Counted from the first letter of the stretch, positions 1 to 8,931 are shown. The stretch is 47,197 nucleotides of DNA from a bacterium (GCA_027020915.1 JALUVF010000066.1:1-47197), one strand, 5' to 3'. Made by a program: numbers and translations. Notes: generated by a model not told the origin, from the letters alone.

Positions 1-753
1 CTCTATGGGTATGGGCCCAGAGCCCGTACCGTCGTCTTCCATGAAATCCCGGAAGGTGTAGGTCCCGTCGGGAATGGCCCTTATGGTCTCCCGGGTGATG
101 CGTTCTGTATAGGCCATGAGCTCCTTGGAGTAGAAGGAGACGGTCTCGAGCCCCTGGTTTGCCACCAGTTCCTGGAGCCGCTTGATCCCCGTAATGTTGG
201 CCATGATCTGGGCGGAGAAGTCCCCTTCCCGCTCCTGGGGGGTCCTCACATTGGCCAAAAAGAGGGAGAGGATCTTGGGATCTATCTCTCCCTTCTCCAC
301 CAGCTTTACAGGAGGGAAGATAAACCCTTCCTGGAAGATGGATGTGGACAGGGGCATGGATCCCGGAGCCATGCCCCCCACGTCGGCGTGGTGGGCTCGG
401 TTGGCCACGTAGAACCGGGGTCCTTGGCCTTCTATGAAGACAGGGGCCACCAGGGTGATGTCGGGCAGATGGGTGCCCCCCTGGAAGGGATTGTTGAGGA
501 CCACCATGTCTCCTTCTTCCATGGGAATGGAAAGGGCAGCCTTCACCGACAGGGGCATGGAGCCCAGGTGAACGGGAATATGGGCCGCCTGGGCCACCAG
601 GTCTCCCCGGGCATCGAAGATGGCACAGGAGTAGTCCCTGCGCTCTTTGATGTTGGGGGAGAAGGAGGTGCGCTGGAGGGTGACCCCCATCTCTTCGGCA
701 ATGGAGGAGAGCCTGTTCTTGAAAACCTCCAGGAGGATGGGATTGGCCCTCAT
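1..753 (-). CDS. hyuB: Hydantoinase B/oxoprolinase family subunit (partial, N-terminal 251 codons)
   Basis: The reading frame starts at the ATG complementary to 751-753 and runs off the left edge, so only the N-terminal half is present. It begins MRANPILLEVFKNRLSSIAE and carries the family segments NPFQGGTHLPD (about residues 88-98) and NRAHHADVGG (118-127), both typical of HyuB and the C-terminal half of 5-oxoprolinase. Such proteins pair with HyuA to hydrolyse cyclic amides (hydantoins, 5-oxoproline) or to carboxylate ketones such as acetone or acetophenone, with ATP. The start codon overlaps the hyuA stop as ATGA, so the two subunits are translationally coupled. The substrate cannot be read from the sequence. 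Confidence 0.9.
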   Translation of the reverse strand, partial: MRANPILLEVFKNRLSSIAEEMGVTLQRTSFSPNIKERRDYSCAIFDARGDLVAQAAHIPVHLGSMPLSVKAALSIPMEEGDMVVLNNPFQGGTHLPDITLVAPVFIEGQGPRFYVANRAHHADVGGMAPGSMPLSTSIFQEGFIFPPVKLVEKGEIDPKILSLFLANVRTPQEREGDFSAQIMANITGIKRLQELVANQGLETVSFYSKELMAYTERITRETIRAIPDGTYTFRDFMEDDGTGSGPIPIE

Positions 754-2738
754 GGTCCCACCTCCAGAATGATGTTTCCCAGGGGATCCACCCTGCCTTT
801 GGCAAAGGGGGGAATCACCAGGGTGGCGGAGTACTCCACCACCAGGGCGGGCCCCGGGAGGAGGTTGTTGGCCAGGAGCCTTTCCCGCTGGAACACAGGG
901 ATCTCCATCTCGGTCCCATGAAAAACCGTTGTGACCGTGGCAACCCAGGCTTCCCGGGGCGGTGTAGAATTCCCCTCCCTTATGGGGGTGAGGCGGGGTT
1001 TGGGGGGGATGCCCCTTCCCCTTAAGCGCACGTTCACTATCTCCACGGGCCTCTCCCGGTTGCAGTACCCGTAGAGCCTCTCGTGGCTCCTGTGGAAGCT
1101 CTCCAGGGTCTCTTTCCCCGTGAAGGGAACGGTGATCTCGAAGGACTGGCCTTTGTACCGCATATCCAGGGTGGGCTCCAGGAAGATCCTTTCTCTGTCC
1201 AGGCCTTCCTCCAGAAGGTCCGTGAGGGCCTGCTTCTTCATGGGCTCCAGGGCCCTCTCCACCTTTTCTAACCAGCTCCCCGAGGTCTCTTCCATGATGG
1301 TGATGGAGTAGTCCTTGATGACGTCTGCCAGGAGCATTCCCAGGGCAGAGAGGGTGCCCGGATCCCTGGGGAAAAGGACCCGGGGAATGGACAGGGCCCG
1401 GGCCAAAAAGGCGGCATGAAGTCCCCCTGCACCCCCGAAGGAGACGAGAAGGAAGTCCCCCGGGTGATATCCCCGTTCCACAGAGATGACCCTGATGGCC
1501 CTTTCCATGGTGGCGTTGGCCACGGAAAGGATGCCTTCTGCCAGTTCCAGGGGAGTGATACCCAGCCTCTGGGCCATGTCTTGGAAAGGACCCTGGAGCC
1601 TCTCCCTGTAGAGCCTCATTTTGCCTCCCAGGAAGTATTGGGGGACCAGTCTTCCCAGGAAGAGGTGGGCGTCGGTGACGGTGATCTCATTGCCCCTGCC
1701 GTAACAGATGGGACCCGGATGGGCCCCTGCCGACTGGGGTCCCACCCGGAGGGAGCCTCCCTTGTCTATGAAGGCTATGGATCCTCCTCCGGCCCCCACG
1801 GTATGGATCTCCATCATGGGCACCTTCACGGGGAAACCCGCCACCTGGGCCTCGGTGGTGAGGGCCAGCTTGCCGTCCATGAGGGAGACGTCGGTGGACG
1901 TGCCTCCCATGTCAAAGGTGATCACCTTTTGGAATCCCGCTGCCCGGGCCACCTCCAGGCCCCCCACGGCTCCACCGGCGGGGCCCGACAGGATGGTCCT
2001 CACAGGCTCCTGGCTGGCCCTGGCTGCCGAGATGGAGCCCCCGTTGGACTGCATGATGCGCATACTGTCTGATGGGCCCAGGTGGGACTGGATGTAGGAG
2101 ATGTACTTCTCCATTATGGGCAACACGTAGGCGTTTATCACTGTGGTAGAGGTCCTTTCGTACTCCCTGAACTCCGAGAGGATCTGGTGGGACAGGGATA
2201 CGGGGAGTTTCATCTTTCTAGCTATGCGCCCCACCTCCAGCTCGTGATGGGGGTGGGCGAAGGAGAAGAGGAGGGAGACGGCCAGGGATTCCACCCCCTG
2301 GTCCACCAGGGTCTTCACCGTTTCTTCTATCTCTCCGGGATCTATCTCCTCCAGGACCCGGCCTCCGGGGAGTACCCTCCCTTTGATCCCCATCCTCAAG
2401 GGGGCAGGCACCAGGGGAGGGGAGGGTTCCCAGGTGAGGGCATAGAGATGGGGCCGGTTCTGACGGCCGATCTCCAGGACGTCTTCCATGCCCCTGTTGG
2501 TGATGAGGGCTGTTTTGGCTCCCTTGCGCTCCAGGAGGGCGTTGGTGGCCACAGTGGATCCATGGACTATGGTTTTGGCCTTCCCCCGGGCCACGGCCTT
2601 CAACCCTTCAAGAACGGCCAGGGCGGGGTTGGCGGGGGTGGAGAGGAGCTTGTATACGCCCCATTCTTCCCCGGCCTTAAAGACCAGGTCCGTGAAGGTG
2701 CCCCCTGTGTCGACTCCGACAACTATCCTCTCGTCCAT
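750..2738 (-). CDS. hyuA: Hydantoinase/oxoprolinase family subunit A
   Basis: This is a 662-residue ATP-binding subunit of the hydantoinase/5-oxoprolinase/acetone carboxylase family. The actin-like ATPase fold is visible as GVDTGGTFTDLVF near the N-terminus, HGSTVATNALLERKGA, SGPAGGAVGG and DMGGTSTDVSL, followed by GGGSIAFID. The ATG complementary to 2736-2738 is preferred because GAGGAGG lies directly upstream. A TTG five codons earlier (2753) is in frame but has no Shine-Dalgarno sequence. The gene lies 7 bases behind mqnD and overlaps hyuB by ATGA, so the three form one operon. It could be an oxoprolinase, hydantoinase or ketone carboxylase; no third (gamma) carboxylase subunit is visible. 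Confidence 0.92.
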   Translation of the reverse strand: MDERIVVGVDTGGTFTDLVFKAGEEWGVYKLLSTPANPALAVLEGLKAVARGKAKTIVHGSTVATNALLERKGAKTALITNRGMEDVLEIGRQNRPHLYALTWEPSPPLVPAPLRMGIKGRVLPGGRVLEEIDPGEIEETVKTLVDQGVESLAVSLLFSFAHPHHELEVGRIARKMKLPVSLSHQILSEFREYERTSTTVINAYVLPIMEKYISYIQSHLGPSDSMRIMQSNGGSISAARASQEPVRTILSGPAGGAVGGLEVARAAGFQKVITFDMGGTSTDVSLMDGKLALTTEAQVAGFPVKVPMMEIHTVGAGGGSIAFIDKGGSLRVGPQSAGAHPGPICYGRGNEITVTDAHLFLGRLVPQYFLGGKMRLYRERLQGPFQDMAQRLGITPLELAEGILSVANATMERAIRVISVERGYHPGDFLLVSFGGAGGLHAAFLARALSIPRVLFPRDPGTLSALGMLLADVIKDYSITIMEETSGSWLEKVERALEPMKKQALTDLLEEGLDRERIFLEPTLDMRYKGQSFEITVPFTGKETLESFHRSHERLYGYCNRERPVEIVNVRLRGRGIPPKPRLTPIREGNSTPPREAWVATVTTVFHGTEMEIPVFQRERLLANNLLPGPALVVEYSATLVIPPFAKGRVDPLGNIILEVGP

Positions 2739-2745
2739 GCCCTCC

Positions 2746-3573
2746 TCACTCAAAGATCCCGTGTATGGATGGAGGAATGATCTCCAGCCTTCGGGCCCTG
2801 TCCAAGAGCTCTCTTACGGCCCTCTCTCCATCCTCTCCCAGGTGATAAGTGAATTGGTTGACGTACAGGTGGATGTGGTTCTTGATCACCTGGTCGTCCA
2901 TCTCCTGGGCGTGGCCTTTGATGTAGGGCCATGCCTCTTCCAGGTGGTCCTTGGCGTACTCCAGGCTCGCCCTTATGGCCTCCTCCACGGCCCTTATCCT
3001 TTCCCTTTCTAGGGATCTTTTGGCCACTATCCCTCCCAGGGGAATGGGAAGACCCGTTTCTTTTTCCCACTCTTCCCCCAGATCCGCCAGGCACCTGAGC
3101 CCATAAGTGGAATAGGTGAAGCGCCCCTCGTGGATTATGAGCCCTACCTCCTCTCTTCTCCGGGACAGAGCGGGCATGATCTCGTCGTAGCGCATGACCA
3201 CCAGATCTTCCACCCATGGGAAAAGGATCTTCAGAAGAAGGGTGGCAGTGGTGTAGATGCCCGGTACCACCACCCTGGTGACCTTTTCCGGGGTGAGATG
3301 GGGAGAAGATGTCACCAGGAGGGGACCGCACCCCCTGCCCAAGGCAGCCCCCGTTTTTAGCAACACGTAGGAGTCTAGGATGTACCCCAGGGTGTGGAAG
3401 GAGATCTTGCTCACCTCCAGGGCCCTTCTCATCACCATGGAGTTGAGCTCTTCCACATCCCTGATGATCAGTTGAGGCTGCCCCCAGGGTAGGGTGACCC
3501 TGCCGTGGGCCAGAGCATAGAAGATGTAGGTGTCGTTGGGACAGGGGGAAAAACCCAGAGTCCAGCTCGCCAT
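2746..3573 (-). CDS. mqnD: 1,4-dihydroxy-6-naphthoate synthase (MqnD), futalosine menaquinone pathway
   Basis: This 275-residue protein has the periplasmic-binding-protein-like fold of MqnA/MqnD. MqnD rather than MqnA is indicated by the N-terminal LGFSPCPNDTYIFYALAHG and by the GLIIHEGRFTYSTYGL segment in the middle. MqnD converts cyclic dehypoxanthine futalosine to 1,4-dihydroxy-6-naphthoate, late in the futalosine route to menaquinone, so the organism probably makes menaquinone without the MenFDHCEB set. No other mqn gene lies in the window. Its operon partners hyuA and hyuB have no known role in the pathway. The start codon follows GGAGGTGAACAG. The 155-base gap upstream separates it from the divergent DUF2061 gene. 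Confidence 0.9.
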   Translation of the reverse strand: MASWTLGFSPCPNDTYIFYALAHGRVTLPWGQPQLIIRDVEELNSMVMRRALEVSKISFHTLGYILDSYVLLKTGAALGRGCGPLLVTSSPHLTPEKVTRVVVPGIYTTATLLLKILFPWVEDLVVMRYDEIMPALSRRREEVGLIIHEGRFTYSTYGLRCLADLGEEWEKETGLPIPLGGIVAKRSLERERIRAVEEAIRASLEYAKDHLEEAWPYIKGHAQEMDDQVIKNHIHLYVNQFTYHLGEDGERAVRELLDRARRLEIIPPSIHGIFE

Positions 3574-3667
3574 CTGTTCACCTCCAAAGGCCGAATTTTA
3601 TAGTTATGGAAAGGGGATAGGAAGCCCCCTTTGCGAGGATTCTCAAGATGATTGGCTGCTCGGACCC

Positions 3668-3698
3668 TTGACAGACACTGGGGCTTCCTTTCTGTATA
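3668..3698 (+). promoter_or_regulatory. Possible promoter of the DUF2061-cysDN operon
   Basis: A perfect -35 hexamer TTGACA (3668-3673) lies 19 bases before a weak -10 candidate TGTATA (3693-3698), about 30 bases ahead of the DUF2061 start. The long spacer and poor -10 match make this tentative; an activator could compensate. Confidence 0.35.
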
Positions 3699-3728
3699 GA
3701 GCCTTGAGCCCCTCGCGGGAGGAAAAGG

Positions 3729-4025
3729 ATGGAAGACTACAAGATAAGGAGCATTGTGAAAACCGTGAGCTGGAGGGTTTTGGCCACCCTTGCCACTATG
3801 CTCATCGTATTTGCCTTCACGGGCGAAGCAAAACTATCCATAGGGATAGGCTTGGTGGAAGCCTTCTCTAAGATGATCCTCTACTACTTTCACGAGCGCC
3901 TCTGGCTCAGGATTTCCTGGGGAAAGTTGAAGCACCCGTTGGCCGATCTGGTTTTGAATAAGGAGCTCTCCCCTGAGGACAAGGAGATCATTCGGCAGAG
4001 ACTCAAAGATCTGGGCTACATGTGA
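3729..4025 (+). CDS. DUF2061 domain-containing membrane protein
   Basis: This 98-residue protein matches DUF2061. It has the conserved KTVSWRVLATLATMLIVF first membrane segment, a second hydrophobic stretch, and FHERLWLRISWG after it. DUF2061 proteins are small, predicted inner-membrane proteins of unknown function that I recall occurring next to, or fused with, sulfate-activation genes; the present neighbours cysD and cysN fit that. A GGAGGAAAAGG sequence precedes the ATG. The stop is followed at once by the Shine-Dalgarno sequence of the next gene. The C-terminus, QRLKDLGYM, closely resembles the last residues of CysD (QKLRALGYM) and of the CysD-like protein at 9141-9710, which is unusual for an unrelated fold. 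Confidence 0.85.
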   Translation: MEDYKIRSIVKTVSWRVLATLATMLIVFAFTGEAKLSIGIGLVEAFSKMILYYFHERLWLRISWGKLKHPLADLVLNKELSPEDKEIIRQRLKDLGYM

Positions 4026-4036
4026 AGGAGAGACCC

Positions 4037-5389
4037 ATGGAAGAAAGAAAGGCGTTGGTAATAGGTATAGACGGAGTGCCCTTCACCCTGGTGAAGGAGT
4101 ACGTGGAAAAGGGCTACATGCCCAATCTCAAGTCCATCCTGGATCAGGGTTTTCGTCTCTGGCAGATGGACGCCTCCCTGCCGGACATCTCCTCTGTCTC
4201 CTGGACGACTTTTCTCACAGGGGTCAATCCGGCGGAGCACGGCATCTACGGGTTTATCCATCTGGACCCCAGGGACTACAGCCTCAGGTTTCCCAACTCG
4301 GGGAATGTCCTGGCTCCCACCTTCTTCCAGATTCTGGGACTGGACCCAGGGGGGAAAGACTCTTCCCTGGCCAGAAAGTACCTGCCCAGGTTCAAGGAGC
4401 CCAGGAGTTCCATTGTCATAAATGTACCCCATACCTATCCGGCCTATCCCATGAAAGGGGTGCTCATCTCTGGATTCGTAGCCCTGGATATGGCCAGGGC
4501 CGTGTATCCTCCCGTTCTGGTCTCCACTTTGAAGCGCATGAACTACGTGATTGATGTGGATCCCAGCAAGGGGCACAGGGACAGGGACGGCTTTCTGGAG
4601 GACCTCTTTCAAGCCCTGGACACAAGGAAGGAGGCCTTTGATCTCTTCTTCCAGGGCAAGTGGGACCTGTTTGTGGCCTGCATCACCGAGACGGACAGGC
4701 TTCACCACTTCTTTTTCGACGCTGCCCTAGACCAGGACCATGCTTATCATAACGACTTTGTAGACTTCTACAGGAAGCTAGACAGCCTCATAGGCCACCT
4801 CTATGACGTGTTCCGTTCCCGCTGGGGAGATGAGGGGCTCTTTATGATCCTCTCGGACCACGGATTCACCAGGTTGAAAAGGGAAGTCAATGTGAACAGG
4901 GCCCTGGAAGAGGCAGGGTTGCTCAAGCTTAGGAAGGATGGGGAACGATACCAGCGCATGGCCCCGGGGACCAAGGCCTTTGCCCTGGACCCCTGCCGCA
5001 TCCATCTACATATGAAAGACAGGTACCCTCTGGGGGAAGTGGAGGAGGGAGACGGAGAGTCCATCCTGAGGGATCTCGAGTCTATCATGGGAGACCTGAA
5101 AGATGAGGAAGGCAACCCTGTCATCAGATCCATGTACAGGAGGGACGAAATCTACCAAGGACCCTTCATGGACGACGCCCCCCATCTTCTCTGCCTTCCC
5201 GTGGACGGATACGATTTGAAAGGCAGGGTAGGCACGGACTCCATTTTTGCCTCCAGTGTCTTCGCTGGCATGCACAATCAGCATGACGCCATGCTTCTAT
5301 TGCCCGGGAACAAGGACTTCAGCGGCAAGCCCCATATAGGTCAACTTGCGGGCCTGCTGTTAGACTATTTCTGTGGGGAGGACCATTGA
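4037..5389 (+). CDS. Alkaline phosphatase superfamily phosphodiesterase/nucleotide pyrophosphatase-like protein
   Basis: This 450-residue cytoplasmic protein (no signal peptide) has the metal site of the AP-superfamily phosphodiesterases: GIDG with metal-ligand Asp12, a Ser52 nucleophile candidate in SSVSWTTFLTG followed by NPAEHGIYGF, the pair TETDRLHH, SDHGF, and a late AGMHNQHDA. The motifs look intact, so it should be active. It is cotranscribed with DUF2061 and overlaps the cysD start. In this place it might act on APS, AMP or another phospho- or sulfo-ester, but that is inference. ATG 4037 is chosen because AAGGAG lies six bases upstream; a GTG at 4022 is in frame but overlaps the previous stop. 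Confidence 0.82.
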   Translation: MEERKALVIGIDGVPFTLVKEYVEKGYMPNLKSILDQGFRLWQMDASLPDISSVSWTTFLTGVNPAEHGIYGFIHLDPRDYSLRFPNSGNVLAPTFFQILGLDPGGKDSSLARKYLPRFKEPRSSIVINVPHTYPAYPMKGVLISGFVALDMARAVYPPVLVSTLKRMNYVIDVDPSKGHRDRDGFLEDLFQALDTRKEAFDLFFQGKWDLFVACITETDRLHHFFFDAALDQDHAYHNDFVDFYRKLDSLIGHLYDVFRSRWGDEGLFMILSDHGFTRLKREVNVNRALEEAGLLKLRKDGERYQRMAPGTKAFALDPCRIHLHMKDRYPLGEVEEGDGESILRDLESIMGDLKDEEGNPVIRSMYRRDEIYQGPFMDDAPHLLCLPVDGYDLKGRVGTDSIFASSVFAGMHNQHDAMLLLPGNKDFSGKPHIGQLAGLLLDYFCGEDH

Positions 5390-6192
5390 TGGACCACCTG
5401 GATCAGTTGGAGAGCAAAAGCATATACATCATCAGGGAGGCCTACTACAGATTCAAGGACATGGCCATGCTCTGGTCTGTGGGTAAGGATTCTACCACCC
5501 TTCTGTGGCTGTGCCGCAAGGCCTTCTTTGGGAAGATCCCTTTTCCCATCATCCACATAGACACGGGGTACAAGTTCCCCGAGATGTACGCCTTCAGGGA
5601 CAGACTGGCCAAAGAATGGGGTCTGAACCTCATAGTAGGAAGGAACGAGGAGAAGATAAAAGAGGGCATGGGACCTTTCAAAGGGAGCAAGCTGGAGTGT
5701 TGCAATGAGCTGAAGACCAACGCCCTCAAGCAGGTCATCGCCAGGTACGGACTGAAAGCCATCCTCCTGGGAATAAGGAGGGACGAACACGGTATCAGGG
5801 CCAAGGAGAGATACTTCTCTCCCAGGGACACCCAGTTCAAGTGGAACTACGAGGATCAGCCGGCGGAGATCTGGGATCAGTACAAGTCCAAGGTGGAAGA
5901 GGAGGAACACTTCAGGATCCACCCCCTCCTCCACTTCACCGAGCTGGATGTGTGGGAGTATGTGAGGAGAGAAAATATCCCCATAGTGGAGCTCTACTTT
6001 ACCAGGGACGGCAAGAGGTTCAGGAGCATTGGATGCGTACCCTGTTGCAGTCCCATAGAATCCAATGCCAGCACCGTGGACGAAATCATAGAGGAGCTCA
6101 AAATCTCCAAGACCCCCGAAAGGGCGGGCAGGGCCCAAGACAAAGAGGATACCTACACCATGCAGAAGCTCAGGGCCCTGGGGTACATGTGA
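5389..6192 (+). CDS. cysD: Sulfate adenylyltransferase subunit 2 (ATP sulfurylase small subunit)
   Basis: CysD forms adenosine 5'-phosphosulfate (APS) from ATP and sulfate, driven by GTP hydrolysis in CysN. The 267-residue protein shows the PP-loop SVGKDST at residues 30-36, the IHIDTGYKFPEMY segment, GIRRDEHG, HPLLHFTELDVWEYV, and the family's C-terminal GCVPCCSPIESNAST. Length matches the family's usual size of about 300 residues or slightly less. The start is the ATG at 5389, which overlaps the previous stop as TGATG and has GGAGG seven bases before it. It is followed 21 bases later by cysN. No APS kinase gene (cysC) is in the window, either free or fused. Confidence 0.93.
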   Translation: MDHLDQLESKSIYIIREAYYRFKDMAMLWSVGKDSTTLLWLCRKAFFGKIPFPIIHIDTGYKFPEMYAFRDRLAKEWGLNLIVGRNEEKIKEGMGPFKGSKLECCNELKTNALKQVIARYGLKAILLGIRRDEHGIRAKERYFSPRDTQFKWNYEDQPAEIWDQYKSKVEEEEHFRIHPLLHFTELDVWEYVRRENIPIVELYFTRDGKRFRSIGCVPCCSPIESNASTVDEIIEELKISKTPERAGRAQDKEDTYTMQKLRALGYM

Positions 6193-6213
6193 AATCATAA
6201 GGAGGAGGAAGCC

Positions 6214-7443
6214 TTGACAGAAGACAGCCTTAAATTCGTTATAGTGGGGCACGTAGACCACGGTAAGAGCACCCTCATCGGCAGGCTGCTCTACGACACC
6301 AACAGCCTGCCCCAGGAGAAGTTTGAGGAGATAAGGGCCACCTCGGAAATCCTGGGAAAAGAGGTGGAGTTCGCCTTTCTCATGGATGCCCTTAAAGAGG
6401 AAAGGGAGAGAGGAATCACCATAGACACAGCCCAGATCTTTTTCAGGACCCCCCAGAGGACTTACGTCATCATCGATGCTCCGGGACACAAGGAGTTCAT
6501 CAAGAACATGATAACGGGGGCCAGCCAGGCTGAGGCGGCTATCCTCATCGTCGATGCCCATGAGGGGGTGAGAGAGCAGACCAGGCGTCATGGATACCTC
6601 CTATCCATGCTGGGGCTGGGCCAGATCTGCGTGGTGATAAACAAGATGGATCTGGTGGACAACTCCCAGGAGAGGTTCCAGGATGTGAAAGACGACATCG
6701 TCCGGTTCCTGGAGAGTCTGGGCATCACCCCTTCCTTTGTCATTCCCATCTCCGCCTTGAGGGGGGACAACGTGGCTTCCCCTTCTCCCAACCTCCCCTG
6801 GTATTCGGGACCCACGGTCCTGGAAGCCCTGGCTACCTTCGAGGGCCTTAAAATTCAGGAGAGGCCCCTGCGTTTCCCTGTACAAGACGTCTATAGGGTG
6901 GATGGTAAGGAGATCCTGGTGGGCAGGGTGGAGTCAGGAGAGGTTAAAAAGGGACAAGGAGTGATGGTGGCTGGGCAGGGACGAGAGACACGGGTGATCT
7001 CCATAGAAAAGTTCCTGGTGGATGCCCCCCAGAAAGCCCAGTGTGGCGAGTCCATAGGTCTCTGCCTGCTGGAGCAGCAGGGAGTGAGAAGGGGTGAAGT
7101 GATCGCTTCCCGGCCTCTGCCCAGGGCTACCGACACAGTGAGAGGAAGTATCTTCTGGATGGAGAATCTTCCCTACCGGAAGGGAGAAAAGGTGATCTTC
7201 AGGTGCGTCACCCAGGAGGTAAAAGGGGAGATCCTGGAGATTCTCAAGAAATACGATCCCGCCTCCATGGAGGAGAAGGAAGAGGACGCCCGGGAGATCC
7301 TTCCTGCTGAAGTGGCCGAAGTGGTGATAAGGCTAGAACGGCCTGTGCTGGTGGATTCCTTCTCTTTCATCCCGGAGATGGGGAGGTTTGTTATTGAGAT
7401 GGGGGGTATCCCCGTGGCGGGAGGCATCATCCCTGAAATATAG
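6214..7443 (+). CDS. cysN: Sulfate adenylyltransferase subunit 1 (GTPase)
   Basis: This is the EF-Tu-like GTPase subunit of ATP sulfurylase, 409 residues. It shows G1 GHVDHGKST (residues 12-20), the switch segment ERERGITIDTAQ, G3 DAPGH and G4 NKMD, followed by two beta-barrel domains. It ends without the APS-kinase (CysC) domain that is fused to CysN in some bacteria. The start is a TTG preceded by AAGGAGGAGG. The gene converges on a sulfatase-fold gene on the other strand with only 27 bases between the stops, and no convincing terminator is visible there. Confidence 0.93.
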   Translation: MTEDSLKFVIVGHVDHGKSTLIGRLLYDTNSLPQEKFEEIRATSEILGKEVEFAFLMDALKEERERGITIDTAQIFFRTPQRTYVIIDAPGHKEFIKNMITGASQAEAAILIVDAHEGVREQTRRHGYLLSMLGLGQICVVINKMDLVDNSQERFQDVKDDIVRFLESLGITPSFVIPISALRGDNVASPSPNLPWYSGPTVLEALATFEGLKIQERPLRFPVQDVYRVDGKEILVGRVESGEVKKGQGVMVAGQGRETRVISIEKFLVDAPQKAQCGESIGLCLLEQQGVRRGEVIASRPLPRATDTVRGSIFWMENLPYRKGEKVIFRCVTQEVKGEILEILKKYDPASMEEKEEDAREILPAEVAEVVIRLERPVLVDSFSFIPEMGRFVIEMGGIPVAGGIIPEI

Positions 7444-7470
7444 CCACAAATAGAAGGCCTCGGCCTCTCC

Positions 7471-8892
7471 TCAAGACAGGAAGACCCCTTCTCCCTCTTC
7501 TTCTTTTAAAGGTGTGGGGCGATAGTGTAGCTCCCTCTTAAAATGCTCCAGGAGGGCTTTCAGGAGTTCCGTCTTGTCTGGTGCTGGGGACTCCAAGGAG
7601 TGGTTTTCATAAAAGTCCTGGTTAAGGTCGTATATATCTATGGAGCCGTCCATGCGCTGGGTGATCTTCCAGAAGTCCTGGGTGATGACAGACATCATGG
7701 GTTGCATGTTCCTGTTTGGTTGAAAGGAAGGAAGGAACTTTTTGATACGAGTAATTTTGTGGTTCACGTCTAAGCTTTGAACTATGGCCACTTTTCTGGG
7801 GGTTTGGCTGAGAAGAGATATTGAACTCTTGGGAGTTGGAAAAGGAGAGTCGACTATCTCCAGGATGGTGGCAAAGATGTCATTTATCTGACACAGCTTA
7901 GTAATTTCCCCTTGAATCTCCCACTCCCTGGGCCACCTTACCAGCAAGGGGATGTGTACAAGATCATTATATGTGGTGAACATATGGGCATAACAGCCGT
8001 GTTCACCATGTAAATCCCCGTGATCCGACATCACTATTATTATCCCATCTTTCCAAATATCTGTTAGTTGCTTTAGGATCTTGTCCAGATAGAGAATTTC
8101 TTCATCGTAAAGGTCTGAGATGTATCTAAGGTCTTCTTCTTTCCATATCCCTCCATAAAAATTCTGTACCTCTGATGTTTCTATTCTCTTTCTTGTGCTA
8201 GAATATTTGCCTTTAACCTCGTCAGGAGGATTATAATTATGGTGGGTTTGCATGATATTAGCAAACACAAATAGGGGAGAATCGCCGCTACTTTTCTTCA
8301 CCTTATCTATTATTTTTAACGTTTTGATTGTCAAGGGAGTAGAGTTTCTGACGGGGTTTATCCACCTTCTGAAAATCTTGTTTGCTATTAAACCCGCCGT
8401 CTCAACGGGATGAGAGAAGATATTTTCCTTTACCACCTCCGCCAGGCTCTTGAGTTTTCCCTTCTTGTATATGTTGGTTTTGAATTTCTTCTCCATCCGG
8501 GCCATAACGATATTACTGGGAATCAGTCCATAGACCTCATAAAAGTCGCTCCATCCCTTAACGAAAGACCTATGAACTATGTGGTTACTGGATATACCCA
8601 CAGTGGCATAGCCCGCCTCCCTAAGAATCTCCACGAAGGAAATCCTGTCCAACTTGAGCTTCACACCGTCTGCCCCGTGCTCGCTTGGATAGAGGCCCGT
8701 AAAGAGAGAGGCATGAGAGGGGAGGGTCCAGGGAGCTGTGGAGAAGCAGTTTCTATATACAGCCCACCTTTCTCCCTCCAGCATCCCCTCCAGGGACGGG
8801 AGAGTATTCCTGGAATAGCCATACATGGGGAGATGTTTGGCCCCCAAACTGTCGCATACCACAAGCAGAATATGGGGAAGTTTTGAACCCAA
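7471..8892 (-). CDS. Sulfatase-fold (AP superfamily) protein with Thr at the formylglycine position
   Basis: This 473-residue protein has the sulfatase/AP fold: ILLVVCDSLGAKHL with metal Asp14, then APWTLPSHASLFTGLYP, FANIMQTHHNYNPP, and SDHGDLHGEHG near the second metal half-site. In true sulfatases the fifth segment reads C/S-x-P-x-R; here it is Thr56-Leu-Pro-Ser-His60, so formylglycine cannot form. Thr nucleophiles occur in AP-superfamily phospho- and phosphoethanolamine/phosphoglycerol transferases and phosphodiesterases. No signal peptide or membrane segment is evident. The start is a TTG with AAGGGGTGA close upstream. It is a paralogue of the protein at 9765-11036 and is transcribed divergently from it. 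The DNA is more AT-rich than the cysDN genes. Confidence 0.82.
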   Translation of the reverse strand: MGSKLPHILLVVCDSLGAKHLPMYGYSRNTLPSLEGMLEGERWAVYRNCFSTAPWTLPSHASLFTGLYPSEHGADGVKLKLDRISFVEILREAGYATVGISSNHIVHRSFVKGWSDFYEVYGLIPSNIVMARMEKKFKTNIYKKGKLKSLAEVVKENIFSHPVETAGLIANKIFRRWINPVRNSTPLTIKTLKIIDKVKKSSGDSPLFVFANIMQTHHNYNPPDEVKGKYSSTRKRIETSEVQNFYGGIWKEEDLRYISDLYDEEILYLDKILKQLTDIWKDGIIIVMSDHGDLHGEHGCYAHMFTTYNDLVHIPLLVRWPREWEIQGEITKLCQINDIFATILEIVDSPFPTPKSSISLLSQTPRKVAIVQSLDVNHKITRIKKFLPSFQPNRNMQPMMSVITQDFWKITQRMDGSIDIYDLNQDFYENHSLESPAPDKTELLKALLEHFKRELHYRPTPLKEEEGEGVFLS

Positions 8893-8931
8893 GATCTCAC
8901 CCCTTCTGGAAACTTGGCGTTTTGGGGATGG

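Noticed and set aside
5365-6591. A 408-codon open frame on the minus strand.
   Set aside because: It is antisense to cysD and the cysN start, both certain.
7444-7470. The GGCCTC repeats between cysN and the convergent gene as a terminator.
   Set aside because: The possible stem is only four to five base pairs with no U-tract, too weak to call.
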